A DNA stretch of 64,000 nt. Origin: Clostridiales bacterium. Its GTDB lineage: Bacteria > Bacillota > Clostridia > Christensenellales > Borkfalkiaceae. Under the pieces are notes generated by a model that was not told the origin of the DNA, ran no database searches, and was given only the letters and a program-made list of their open reading frames with translations. Below, in pieces: positions 17,104 through 25,895 of the stretch. Position numbers and translations under genes: made by a program. Each line of letters begins with the position of its first letter. Position 1 is the first letter of the stretch. The stretch spans positions 62,001 through 126,000 of the forward strand of contig SVHT01000004.1 in assembly GCA_015055615.1 (NCBI GenBank), written 5' to 3'.

Positions 17104-17532
17104 TCAAAAACCTTGGTAAACCCAAATATAAATACCGCCTTGTATCACCGTCAAAGCTTCCGCGCCGACAACGGCGCTCCCGAACGTCTGCCCGTTATAT
17201 TCCACGCTCCCCCACGCCGTTGACGCCATTTCGCTATCCGAAGTATAAATCATCCAACACGGGTCGAAATCCGCGTCGTTTGCCACCCCGTTAATCGACG
17301 TTACCATACCGCTTTCCACGACAAAGGTCAATTCGCCTTTCTTTTGCAGGTCCTCCATTACGTTCAAAAGCACGGCGTTTCCATCCGTCTGGTTTACCTG
17401 AATAACCACCTGCGTATCCGTTTTGGAAAGAATTGTCGCCGTTGCAACTCCGCCCTTTTTACAGGAGGTAAAGCCTACCGTGCACAAAACAAAAAGCAAA
17501 CAAAACACTAAAAAATTTCTGATACGTTTCAT
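17104..17532 (-). CDS. DUF4430 lipoprotein
   Basis: Predicted surface lipoprotein of 142 residues. The signal peptide ends in the lipobox GFTSC at about residues 20-24, followed by a DUF4430 (transcobalamin-like C-terminal) domain. The conserved parts are LLNVMEDLQKK, INGVANDADFDPCWMIYTSD and TVIQGGIYIWVY. The start at 17532 is supported by AAGGAGGC 6 bases before it. This fold binds cobalamin in animal transcobalamin, and the gene is under a cobalamin riboswitch with an ECF S gene behind it, so it is probably an extracellular capture protein. That link is inference. Confidence 0.8.
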   Translation of the reverse strand: MKRIRNFLVFCLLFVLCTVGFTSCKKGGVATATILSKTDTQVVIQVNQTDGNAVLLNVMEDLQKKGELTFVVESGMVTSINGVANDADFDPCWMIYTSDSEMASTAWGSVEYNGQTFGSAVVGAEALTVIQGGIYIWVYQGF

Positions 17533-17547
17533 AAAACGCCTCCTTAG

Positions 17548-17580
17548 TAAAAAATAACCCGAACGCTGATTGCGTTCGGG
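17548..17580 (-). terminator. Second terminator hairpin in the cobalamin leader
   Basis: Read on the minus strand: CCCGAACGC / GCGTTCGGG stem, 5-base loop, then TTATTTTTTA. It ends about 16 bases before the DUF4430 start and is a plausible riboswitch-controlled attenuator. Confidence 0.75.
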
Positions 17581-17593
17581 CAAAAAATCAAAT

Positions 17594-17627
17594 CAAAAAC
17601 CGCCGTTATCCCTCAACGGCGTTTTTT
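17594..17627 (-). terminator. First terminator hairpin in the cobalamin leader
   Basis: CGCCGTT / AACGGCG stem with a 7-base loop, followed on the minus strand by GTTTTTGATTTGATTTTTT. A-T runs on both sides mean it could also work on the plus strand. Confidence 0.7.
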
Positions 17628-17664
17628 GCGTTTTTTCCGCCCATCCGCAGAAAAAGTAGCGACT

Positions 17665-17905
17665 AAAACGCAGGGCAGGTCTCCCGACTTACAACGCTCC
17701 TGCACGTCGATTATCTTCGCCGAAAACGGCGTTCGTCGCGTACCGTCCCCCCTCTTCCCGCTTTCGCAGTGAGAAAGGACAAGCGTTCTTACGGTTGCGG
17801 AGGCAGCGGAGCAACTCTGTCCAAGGACAAATTTCTCTCTTCCCTATTAAACTCTTTCCGCAGAAAGAGTACCGCGCGTTCGTATGCAATTCTATGTATC
17901 CTTTC
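17665..17905 (-). promoter_or_regulatory. Cobalamin (B12) riboswitch
   Basis: On the minus strand the leader carries the B12 riboswitch core: TAATAGGGAAG, AATTTGTCC, GCTCCGCTGCCTCCGCAACCGTAA and, at the 3' end, GTCGGGAGACCTGCC (about 17674-17690). A strong 8-bp hairpin (ACTCTTTC / GAAAGAGT) lies just 5' of the core. The next downstream genes are a DUF4430 lipoprotein and an ECF S component, and two terminator hairpins lie between them and the aptamer. The exact 5' boundary is uncertain. The element fills most of the 396-base gap between degV and the lipoprotein gene. Confidence 0.88.
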
Positions 17906-17928
17906 GGGCGCAACGCGCCGTAAAAGGC

Positions 17929-18846
17929 TTAATACAGAGCGTCTAAAAGCTCCCTTCTGGTCTTTGTGGAAATCCAACAGCAGGACACCGACCCAGGTCC
18001 TACGTGCGAACCGATGACGGGCCCCATAATGGTAATTCTAGGCTGTATGCTCGTGCGTTCTGCAATGAGCGCAGCGAGCTCCTGCGCGCCCTTTTCGTTG
18101 TTGGTATGCACGACCACAACAATCTTTTTATCGTTATCAAACGTTTCCGCGGGCGCAACGTTCAAATGGTCAACCACGCGGGAAAACGCCTTTTTCATAC
18201 CCTTGCATTTTTCCAAAACCTTTAACTTGCCTTCCGTATCGAACGAGAGCATCGGTTTGATGTTCAGCATGGTGCCAAACGCCGCCGACACAGCGGAAAC
18301 TCTGCCGCCTTTTTTAAGATAGAACAAATCGTTGGGCACGATACAATGCTGTACGTGGTGGCGCATTTCCATTAGATACTCGTACGTTTCCTTTGCGGAC
18401 ATACCCTTATCGCGACAATCTGCCGCAAGCTCTACCAAAACGCCCTGCCCAACCGTAGCGGTAAGGGGGTCAAGCGCGTATACGGTAAAGTCGGGATATT
18501 CCTTTTTCATATCCTCCGCCGCCTGCATCGTAATCGTTATCGTATTGGCAAGTCCCGAAGAAATCATAAAATGCACCACTTCTTTCACGCCAGCCTTCGC
18601 CAAGCGGGTAAAATGTTGCATATGCGCGTCGTAATTGAGCTTTGCCGTACGTGGGAAATACCCTGCGGACACCTTTTCGTAAAAAGTAACGTATTCCTCG
18701 TCAGAGGTAAAATTATCCAAATACTCGTTGATTTCGCCGTCCTTTTCCATGGTAAAAGTAAGGGGAACAAACCAAATATCCCTCTCTTTCACGTACGCAT
18801 TTTTCAAATCGCAAGTAGAATCGGTCGATACCGCAAAGCGTGTCAT
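17929..18846 (-). CDS. DegV family fatty-acid-binding protein
   Basis: DegV (FakB-type) proteins bind a fatty acid and present it to the kinase FakA for phosphorylation. The 305-residue product starts with FAVSTDSTCDL, the N-terminal DegV signature. It contains HFMISSGLANT, matching the SSGLSGT loop that holds the carboxylate, and LKKGGRVSAVSAAFGTMLNIKPML, another family hallmark. No FakA gene is in view. The start has GAGGAG upstream, and a near-consensus promoter lies at 18883-18911. Confidence 0.93.
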   Translation of the reverse strand: MTRFAVSTDSTCDLKNAYVKERDIWFVPLTFTMEKDGEINEYLDNFTSDEEYVTFYEKVSAGYFPRTAKLNYDAHMQHFTRLAKAGVKEVVHFMISSGLANTITITMQAAEDMKKEYPDFTVYALDPLTATVGQGVLVELAADCRDKGMSAKETYEYLMEMRHHVQHCIVPNDLFYLKKGGRVSAVSAAFGTMLNIKPMLSFDTEGKLKVLEKCKGMKKAFSRVVDHLNVAPAETFDNDKKIVVVVHTNNEKGAQELAALIAERTSIQPRITIMGPVIGSHVGPGSVSCCWISTKTRRELLDALY

Positions 18847-18882
18847 TTATTTCTCCTCATATCTTTAAGCTTATTCTTTTAT

Positions 18883-18911
18883 ATTATAACACAATGCCCT
18901 TAAACTGTCAA
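18883..18911 (-). promoter_or_regulatory. Near-consensus promoter of degV
   Basis: TTGACA (18906-18911), 17-base spacer, TATAAT (18883-18888) on the minus strand. Confidence 0.85.
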
Positions 18912-19023
18912 ATAAATGCTCTTTATTTTTTGGAAAAAGTAACGATTATTTATGACACTTATTCCCAACGAAAATCTTTTGTTCCCAACGCGCAAAAAAA
19001 TAATTTTTTCTTCCTTAAAAGGC

Positions 19024-19052
19024 TTGAAAAATCCTTGTAAAAACGCTATAAT
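19024..19052 (+). promoter_or_regulatory. Promoter of the phosphohexomutase-transketolase pair
   Basis: TTGAAA (19024-19029), 17-base spacer, TATAAT (19047-19052). The leader that follows contains a small hairpin TTTGTCC-GCT-AGGACAAA. Confidence 0.8.
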
Positions 19053-19110
19053 GGAATAGGTAAAGTTTTTGTCCGCTAGGACAAAGAAAAAACGCGAGCG
19101 AGAGAATTTT

Positions 19111-20634
19111 ATGACCTTACAAGAATATCTCAATTTAAGAAACGGTACGGACGTGCGCGGTGTTGCCGTAGACGGCGTGGCGGGCGAGCCGATTACCCTC
19201 ACCCCCGAGGCGGCGCAAAATATCGTGGCGGCATTTTGCCGTTGGCTGTCTAATAAGACGGGCAAAGAAAAGCTCTTAATCGCCGTTGGGCACGACAGCC
19301 GTATTTCCGCCTCCGCCCTTTGCGAAGGCGCGGTAAAGGGCATTACCTTATCGGGCAACGACGCTTTGGTGACGGGGCTCTCCACTACCCCCTCTATGTT
19401 CATGCTTTTAAAGGACGAACGCTTGACAAAGGAAGAACGCCCCGACGGTTCGATTATGATTACGGCAAGCCATTTGCCTTTCAATCGCAACGGTTTGAAA
19501 TTCTTTTCCCCTATCGGCGGTTTGGAAGGAAGCGATATCAAAGAAATTTTAACAATCGCGTCGGAAATTACCGTCGATAGCAAAAACGTGGGCAAGACCT
19601 TTACTTGCTCTTATCTCAACGAATACGCGCAATCGCTGGTGGAAATCGTGCGCAAGGCTTGCGGTGAAAACGAGCCGTTGAAAGGCAAACGCATTATTGT
19701 GGACGCAGGCAACGGCGCGGGCGGTTTCTATGCGGACAAAGTCCTTGTTCCCCTTGGCGCGGACGTGACGGGTTCGCAATTTTTAAACCCCGACGGTACC
19801 TTCCCCAACCATATCCCCAACCCCGAAAATAAAGAGGCGATGGAATCGGTTTGCGAGGCGGTTAAAATGGCGAAAGCCGATTTCGGTATCATTTTCGATA
19901 CGGACGTAGACCGCGCGGGCGCGGTGGATAAAGACGGCTCGGAAATCAACCGCAACCGTTTGATTGCCCTTATTTCCGCTATCTTGTTGCAGGAAAAGAA
20001 GGGCACGATTGTTACCGACTCGGTCACGAGCGATGGTTTGGCGAAGTTTATCGCGCAAAAAGGTGGCAAGCACCGCCGTTTTAAGCGTGGCTATAAAAAC
20101 GTAATCAACGAGGCGATTCGCCTTAACAACGAGGGCGAATACACCCCCTTGGCAATCGAAACGAGCGGGCACGCCGCGCTGAAAGAAAACTACTTCTTAG
20201 ACGACGGCGCATACCTTATCACAAGACTCCTGATTGCCCTTGCGAAAGCGGCGAAAGAAAACAAGGACCTTTCCGACCTAATCGCGGATTTGGAAATGCC
20301 GAAAGAGGCGCAGGAAATCCGTCTCCGCTTTCAAGACGGCTGCGATTTTAAAACCCTCGGTTTTGCTATGCTGGACGATTTTAAGGCGTACGCTGAAAAT
20401 CACGCCAACGCCCAACCCGCTCCAGATAACCACGAGGGATGTAGAGTACGTTATGACAGCGAACACGGCAACGGTTGGGCGCTTGTCCGTATGAGCTTGC
20501 ACGACCCTATTTTACCTATCAACGTGGAAAGCGACGAGATAGGCGGTTGCAAGAAAATTGCAAACGATTTATATGCTTTCCTTAAAAACTACGATTTTCT
20601 CGACCTCTCCCCTTTGGAAAAGGCGATTAAATAA
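19111..20634 (+). CDS. Alpha-D-phosphohexomutase (phosphomannomutase/phosphoglucomutase)
   Basis: Interconverts hexose 1- and 6-phosphates. The 507-residue protein contains the four expected motifs: the phosphoserine loop TASHLPFNRNGLKFF (about 127-141), the metal loop DTDVDRAGAVD, the sugar loop ETSGHAALKEN and the C-terminal phosphate-binding region. TASHLP replaces the usual TASHNP, a variant seen in this subfamily. Start at 19111 (MTLQEYL) is preferred because the upstream in-frame ATG lies too near the promoter; the ribosome site is weak. It is followed 65 bases later by transketolase, and the pair may be cotranscribed. Confidence 0.88.
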   Translation: MTLQEYLNLRNGTDVRGVAVDGVAGEPITLTPEAAQNIVAAFCRWLSNKTGKEKLLIAVGHDSRISASALCEGAVKGITLSGNDALVTGLSTTPSMFMLLKDERLTKEERPDGSIMITASHLPFNRNGLKFFSPIGGLEGSDIKEILTIASEITVDSKNVGKTFTCSYLNEYAQSLVEIVRKACGENEPLKGKRIIVDAGNGAGGFYADKVLVPLGADVTGSQFLNPDGTFPNHIPNPENKEAMESVCEAVKMAKADFGIIFDTDVDRAGAVDKDGSEINRNRLIALISAILLQEKKGTIVTDSVTSDGLAKFIAQKGGKHRRFKRGYKNVINEAIRLNNEGEYTPLAIETSGHAALKENYFLDDGAYLITRLLIALAKAAKENKDLSDLIADLEMPKEAQEIRLRFQDGCDFKTLGFAMLDDFKAYAENHANAQPAPDNHEGCRVRYDSEHGNGWALVRMSLHDPILPINVESDEIGGCKKIANDLYAFLKNYDFLDLSPLEKAIK

Positions 20635-20699
20635 TTTTCTGCGGTGACAAACCGTATACACAACCACGAAAAAATTGAAAAATCAATAGGAGAATTAAC

Positions 20700-22700
20700 A
20701 TGGACGTACAGAAAACTACCATCAACGCAATCAGAATTCTGTCTGCGGAAGCGATTGAAAAGGCAAAATCGGGACACCCCGGTCTGCCTATGGGCTGCGC
20801 TCCCATTGCGTACACCCTCTTTCAGAAATTTCTGAAAATCAACCCCAAAGATATGGCTTGGGACAACCGCGACCGCTTTATCCTTTCCGCTGGCCACGGC
20901 TCGGCGCTCAACTATACCCTGTTCCACCTCTACGGCATGGGTATCACGAAAGACGATTTGATGAGTTTCCGTCAGCTCGGCTCTAAAACGCCCGGTCACC
21001 CCGAATACGGTCATACGTACGGCGTAGAAACGACGACGGGTCCCCTCGGTCAAGGTATCGCAAACGCAGTCGGTATGGCGCTTGCCGAAGCGCATTTGGC
21101 GGCTAAATACAACAAACCCAACTTCCCCATCGTAGACCACTACACCTACGCAATTTGTGGCGACGGTTGCTTGGAAGAAGGTATTTCCTACGAAGCTTGC
21201 TCGTTTGCAGGCGCGAACAACCTTGGCAAGCTTATTCTCCTTTACGACGACAACGATATCACGATTGAAGGCGACACCGACGTTACCTTCCGCGAAGACG
21301 TAGAAGGCCGTTTCAAGGCGCAGAATTGGCAGGTATTGCACGTAGATTTCGTAGCAAGCCCCGACGACGTAGACGCCCTTGCAAACGCAATCAACGCAGC
21401 GAAAGCTTGCGCGGACAAACCCTCCGTCATCATCTGCAAAACGCATATCGGTTACGGCTCGCCCCTCGAAGGCTCGGCAAAATGCCACGGCGCCCCTCTC
21501 GGTGCGGAAAACCTTGCTAAATCCAAGGAAAAACTCGGTTGGGACTACGCGCCCTTTGAATGCCCGCAAGAAGTCTTTGACCATTGCGCGGTTGCGGCAA
21601 ACGCAGGCGCGGACGCGCAAAGCAAATGGAACGAACTCTTCGCGGCGTATGAAAAGGCATATCCCGAACTCGCGGCGGATTACAAGAAAGCAATGGCAGG
21701 CGAAAAGCCCGACTTTGACAGCGTAGAAGGCTTGTATGATTTTGAAAAGCCTATGGCAACCCGCCAAACGTCGGCAAAAGTCCTCAACCAGTTGGCGGCG
21801 TTGATGCCTCAGCTCATGGGCGGTTCGGCAGACCTTGGTCCGTCCAACCTTTCCGAAATGAAAGACACCGACGATATCAAATACGGCACCTTCTCCGCGG
21901 ACAACTACGCAGGCAGAAATATGCACTACGGTATCCGCGAACACGCAATGGCGGCAATGGCGAACGGTATGCAGCTCCACGGCGGTATTCAGGCGTACTG
22001 CGCGACCTTCTTCGTGTTCTCCGATTACTGCAAGCCCGCAATGCGTTTGTCGGCGCTTATGAAATTGCCCGTAACGTATATCATGACGCACGACTCGATC
22101 GGCGTCGGCGAAGACGGTCCCACCCATCAGCCCATCGAACAGCTGATTATGCTCCGTTCCGTACCCGGCTTGAAGGTATACCGTCCTGCGGACGGCAAGG
22201 AAACGGCGGCGGCTTGGGTATCGGCGCTTTCGGGCAACGAACCGACCGTACTCGTCCTTTCCCGACAAAATCTGCCTCAGTATGCCGGTAGCGGTAAAGC
22301 GGCGCTCAAAGGCGGTTACGTTTTGGAAGATTGCGACGGCACGCCCGACGTACTCCTTATGGGTACGGGTTCGGAAGTTGAACTCTGCGTAAAGGCAAAG
22401 GCGGCGCTTGCGGAAAAAGGCGTGAAAGCGCGCGTTGTGTCCATGCCTTGCTTTGAAGAATTTGAAAAGCAGAGCGCAGAATACAAAAACAGCGTTATCC
22501 CCGCAGACGTTAAGGCAAGAGTTTGCGTGGAGGCGGCTTGTCCTTACAGCTGGTACAAATACGCAGGCGACTGCGGCGAAACGGTTTGCATGACGGGCTT
22601 CGGCGCGTCCGCGCCCGCAGGCACGTTGTTCCCCCACTTCGGTTTCACCGTTGAAAACGTTGTGGAAAAGGCGCTCGCATCTATCGCAAAAACGAAATAA
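20700..22700 (+). CDS. tkt: Transketolase
   Basis: Thiamine-diphosphate enzyme that shifts two-carbon ketol groups between sugar phosphates in the pentose phosphate pathway. At 666 residues it is a full-length single-chain enzyme. It shows the GHPGLPMGCAP N-terminal signature, the TPP/Mg motif GDGCLEEGISYE, and GEDGPTHQPIEQLIMLRSVPG in the pyrimidine-binding domain. The start has AGGAG with a 7-base spacer and follows a phosphohexomutase. A strong terminator follows. Confidence 0.97.
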   Translation: MDVQKTTINAIRILSAEAIEKAKSGHPGLPMGCAPIAYTLFQKFLKINPKDMAWDNRDRFILSAGHGSALNYTLFHLYGMGITKDDLMSFRQLGSKTPGHPEYGHTYGVETTTGPLGQGIANAVGMALAEAHLAAKYNKPNFPIVDHYTYAICGDGCLEEGISYEACSFAGANNLGKLILLYDDNDITIEGDTDVTFREDVEGRFKAQNWQVLHVDFVASPDDVDALANAINAAKACADKPSVIICKTHIGYGSPLEGSAKCHGAPLGAENLAKSKEKLGWDYAPFECPQEVFDHCAVAANAGADAQSKWNELFAAYEKAYPELAADYKKAMAGEKPDFDSVEGLYDFEKPMATRQTSAKVLNQLAALMPQLMGGSADLGPSNLSEMKDTDDIKYGTFSADNYAGRNMHYGIREHAMAAMANGMQLHGGIQAYCATFFVFSDYCKPAMRLSALMKLPVTYIMTHDSIGVGEDGPTHQPIEQLIMLRSVPGLKVYRPADGKETAAAWVSALSGNEPTVLVLSRQNLPQYAGSGKAALKGGYVLEDCDGTPDVLLMGTGSEVELCVKAKAALAEKGVKARVVSMPCFEEFEKQSAEYKNSVIPADVKARVCVEAACPYSWYKYAGDCGETVCMTGFGASAPAGTLFPHFGFTVENVVEKALASIAKTK

Positions 22701-22720
22701 TTCCCTATATTGACAAAAAG

Positions 22721-22758
22721 GTCCCCGAAGGAAAAACACCTTCGGGGACTTTAATTTT
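22721..22758 (+). terminator. Intrinsic terminator of transketolase
   Basis: GTCCCCGAAGG / CCTTCGGGGAC perfect 11-bp stem, 7-base loop, followed by TTTAATTTT. Confidence 0.9.
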
Positions 22759-22870
22759 CAGCAAATTTTCACAATTTCACAACATTTTTTACGCAATTAC
22801 CCGTTATAATAAGCTTACAAAAACAAAGCTCACACGTTTCCCTTTAAGAAACACCTCCATAATAAATGTG

Positions 22871-22905
22871 AAAGCGCATACTTCTCTAAGTATGCGCTTT
22901 TGCTT
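22871..22905. terminator. Second hairpin between tkt and the S41 protease
   Basis: AAAGCGCATACTT / AAGTATGCGCTTT stem with a 4-base loop, then TGCTTT. It faces the 3' end of the minus-strand protease gene and may close it, or end a short transcript from the TATAAT at 22805-22810. Confidence 0.65.
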
Positions 22906-22945
22906 TGTCCTCAAAAACTTTTGCGATGGGTTAAACCCGTCTTTT

Positions 22946-24391
22946 TTATTGAAAGAGTAACGCGATTGCGTTTTGCAATTCCTCTTCCCCGACGTGGCTC
23001 TCTGCCACCGTCAGCGTTCCGTCCTGCGGTAAAACACCCCTTGCGTGTATAGATTCCTCCGAAACGGGCCAACGCAATTCCGCCGTCGTCAATTTCAAAA
23101 AATCTTTCATGCTCTTGTCCACGTAAAAGGTCGCCTGCATAATACCTTTGCCGAACGTCTTCGCCACGCCGTTGCGCTCCGACAGACAAATATCCTCGTA
23201 CGCCACGGCTCCGTAATCTACCATACAGCCGATTAAGCACTCCGATGCGGAGGCCGTATAGCAATCCGCCAATACCATAATACGGCTCTCGTCCGTGAAA
23301 TAATCGTAATATCTATTGCCCGCCGCGCGGTAAACTTCCCGCTTTTCGCCGTAGTCCGCAATAACCGCCGCGGGACGCGCGTGGTCGGACTCCTTGCAGA
23401 AATATTGCGCGATATCCTGCAAATACTCCAAATATCCCCCGCCGTTTTCCCGCAAATCCAAGACAAGATTTGTCATTTCGTCCTTTTTAAATTGTTCCAT
23501 TACCAAGGCAAAACCGTCCGCCGCGTTGCCCGTAAATTGCGTCAAGCGAATATACGCGGTATCGTCAGGCAAGCACGTAAGCGCGTTCCCCTTTTCCGTC
23601 ATTTCCAACGCGGTATCGCCCGTAAAACCGTACGAGGTTTTGTTCGTGCGGTAAGAAACGTAGCTTTCCACGTAATATTCCTTGCTAATTTGCACCAACG
23701 ACGTCTCACCGTCGCGCATAATTTTCAGATAAAAGGGCTCGTTATCCCCCATCGCATTCAAAAACGGTTGAAAGCCGTTGTTAAAATCCACGCTTTCTTT
23801 GATGTCCGTTTCGCTCTTACCGAAACCGACAATCAAATCGCCGTAACGCAAGCCCGCCTGTTCCGCAGGGGAATTCTCCAACACGCGGTACACCATCATT
23901 TGGGGATTGCCGTACGCATCTGCAACGGAAAACGCAACGCCAATACCGCTCCGCTTGCCCGCCAAGCTCTCCGTCATGGCAAGGTACTCTTCGTACGTCA
24001 TATACTCCGAATAATCGTCAAGCAAATCGTTGTTAATGGCGTCGAAGATAACGCTGTAAAACTCTTCGTCGGTGATGTTTTGATAATACTCTTTCTGTAT
24101 GGTATTTTTAATATTCATCAGCGTACGCATTTCGTCGTCCATATCACGCTGCGTAACCGTTACTCCGCAAGAAAAAGCAAAAAACACAGCGCTGACCGCC
24201 GCAGCAACCGCAACGATGCGCTTCCATACCTTCTTTTTGGGTGTGGGCGCAGGCGTTTTTTCGCGATTGCTTTCGCCCTGCTTGCCGTCTGTGTTTTCCT
24301 CTTTATAGGTCGGCTCCTCTTTCGTTACGTCGTCGAAAAAACCGTCCCCCGTATCGTTTATATCCAAATCGTTGTTCTTATTTTCGTCCAT
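22946..24391 (-). CDS. S41 family C-terminal processing peptidase with membrane anchor
   Basis: Secreted or membrane-anchored serine protease of the CtpA/S41 type. A charged N-terminal region of about 45 residues precedes a hydrophobic anchor at about 55-75. A PDZ-like domain (about 130-230) includes SPAEQAGLRYGDLIVGF, and the catalytic domain follows. The Ser is in TASASECLIG and the Lys in GVAKTFGKGIMQ, the S41 catalytic pair. At 481 residues it matches the family. The active site faces outside the cytoplasm. Likely substrates are cell-envelope proteins, but none can be named. Confidence 0.9.
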   Translation of the reverse strand: MDENKNNDLDINDTGDGFFDDVTKEEPTYKEENTDGKQGESNREKTPAPTPKKKVWKRIVAVAAAVSAVFFAFSCGVTVTQRDMDDEMRTLMNIKNTIQKEYYQNITDEEFYSVIFDAINNDLLDDYSEYMTYEEYLAMTESLAGKRSGIGVAFSVADAYGNPQMMVYRVLENSPAEQAGLRYGDLIVGFGKSETDIKESVDFNNGFQPFLNAMGDNEPFYLKIMRDGETSLVQISKEYYVESYVSYRTNKTSYGFTGDTALEMTEKGNALTCLPDDTAYIRLTQFTGNAADGFALVMEQFKKDEMTNLVLDLRENGGGYLEYLQDIAQYFCKESDHARPAAVIADYGEKREVYRAAGNRYYDYFTDESRIMVLADCYTASASECLIGCMVDYGAVAYEDICLSERNGVAKTFGKGIMQATFYVDKSMKDFLKLTTAELRWPVSEESIHARGVLPQDGTLTVAESHVGEEELQNAIALLFQ

Positions 24392-24470
24392 TACTTGCTC
24401 CTCATACGATTATACTATGCCCATTTCGGCAAGAAAATAATCTATCGGCTTTACGTCCGTCCCCCGCCTT

Positions 24471-25490
24471 TTATTTCTTCAAGAGCCTATGCAAAACCGT
24501 CAACACACGGAAAGATACCGCATCTGAAAACAAGCGAATATTCAAGCCCGTCGCCTTTTCTATCTTGTCCAAGCGGTATAGCAACGTATTTCTGTGCATA
24601 TACAAATTACGGGAAGTTTCGCTCACGTTCAAGCTGCTTTGCAAAAACGCCTCGGCGGTTTCCAACATTTCCTCGTCCTCAAACACTTCTTTAAAGCGCT
24701 CGTCCGTGATTTGCGAAAAGTATTCGAGCAACTTTGCCTCGGGTACGTCCTCTATCATTTTAATCAAAACGCACTCCCGATACGAATGTACGTTGCCCGG
24801 AAAATCGAACACGTCCGCATATCTGAGCGTGTTTTCCGCCTGCGCGTACGAGAGCGCAACGTCCTTCAATTCACGCACGGTCGGACCTACGCCCACCGCT
24901 ACGTCTAAGCCAAGTTCTTCCTTAATCGACTGCGATAAAAATTCCGCATAGTCCACCGACGCGCGGTACGAATCCTCTTCGTTGCCCTCTAAAAAGCGGA
25001 CCAACACGCAGGTCTGCGCGCTCATCTGCACCGCCGTATCCAAACTGTTCCCGCCGTACTGCTCTAAAAGCGCCAACGTTTCTTTCATCAATCTCGGCAC
25101 ACGCAACACCAACGTAAAGCACGCCGCGTCCCGCACGGAATATTTCGTCGCGTACTTATAAATACCCATCGACGAGCATTCCCCCTGTAAAATGCGTTTC
25201 AAATGCTCGGTCTTGGAAAGCTCCGCCTCTTTTTCCACAAAGCTTTCGATATACGAGGGGAGCAACGCCGCATAATTGCGTTCCGTCTCTCCCGCCCCCG
25301 CCAGCACGCCGATATACCCTACGCTCTTAAAAAGAAAGCGGAAGAAAGTATTGCTGCCGTCATCGATTACGCCCTCAAACTGTCTGTCGCAAACCACGCC
25401 CGCGCTTGGACGGCTGTTTTCCGCGTAATAGGAAAAGGCGATTCCCAGCCTTTCCGAAATCTGTTTTGCGACTCTTTGCAATTCGTTCAT
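24471..25490 (-). CDS. PucR/CdaR-type helix-turn-helix regulator
   Basis: Transcription regulator of the PucR/CdaR class, 339 residues. The C-terminal HTH_30-type helix-turn-helix (about 280-339) holds the typical VSETSRNLYMHRNTLLYRLD. The central part (about 110-230) looks like a GGDEF-related PucR domain, and the N-terminal region is a sensory-like module without a clear motif. The ATG at 25490 is chosen over an upstream one for its GGGAG site 7 bases before. A promoter at 25639-25667 precedes it. The adjacent S41 protease is a possible target, though that is a guess. Confidence 0.8.
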   Translation of the reverse strand: MNELQRVAKQISERLGIAFSYYAENSRPSAGVVCDRQFEGVIDDGSNTFFRFLFKSVGYIGVLAGAGETERNYAALLPSYIESFVEKEAELSKTEHLKRILQGECSSMGIYKYATKYSVRDAACFTLVLRVPRLMKETLALLEQYGGNSLDTAVQMSAQTCVLVRFLEGNEEDSYRASVDYAEFLSQSIKEELGLDVAVGVGPTVRELKDVALSYAQAENTLRYADVFDFPGNVHSYRECVLIKMIEDVPEAKLLEYFSQITDERFKEVFEDEEMLETAEAFLQSSLNVSETSRNLYMHRNTLLYRLDKIEKATGLNIRLFSDAVSFRVLTVLHRLLKK

Positions 25491-25638
25491 ACCATATCTC
25501 CCACGCCTTTTTATAGGCAAATTTACGTGTTTTTTCTTTCGCCTGCCCTATCCACAAAATATGGTTCAAGACGTATAGCGCGACAAAATATCTCCCGATA
25601 GAATTTTCCGTTTTTACACGAAAAAATATTATACCGCT

Positions 25639-25667
25639 ATTATACAGCAAACGGAAATTTTTTTCAA
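25639..25667 (-). promoter_or_regulatory. Promoter of the PucR-type regulator
   Basis: TTGAAA (25662-25667), 17-base spacer, TATAAT (25639-25644) on the minus strand. The rest of the 405-base gap to the next gene is AT-rich with several A/T runs and shows no other element apart from the plus-strand promoter. Confidence 0.7.
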
Positions 25668-25781
25668 TACTTTTTTCAAAAATTTCACGCGCTTTCCCCC
25701 TTTTACCGATAAATTTCATAAAAATAAAAACTTTTTTCGCTTTTTTTTCGCTTTTGAGCGCAAAAAAAGTCTTTTTCCCTA

Positions 25782-25810
25782 TTGACAGAAAGAGGGAATA
25801 GTGTTATAAT
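25782..25810 (+). promoter_or_regulatory. Consensus sigma-A promoter
   Basis: TTGACA (25782-25787), 17-base spacer, TATAAT (25805-25810), an exact consensus. It drives the membrane protein at 25896. Confidence 0.9.
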
Positions 25811-25895
25811 ATTGAAAAAGTATACTGTTTTAATATGTCCGCGCGTACGCACGCGTAAGACAGTAAACAATAAATCAAGGTAGGAGATTTTTATT

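Noticed and set aside
20589-22739. 716-residue open frame opposite transketolase
   Set aside because: It is the antisense shadow of tkt; the composition (Arg, Cys, Val rich) has no family motif and no ribosome site supports it.
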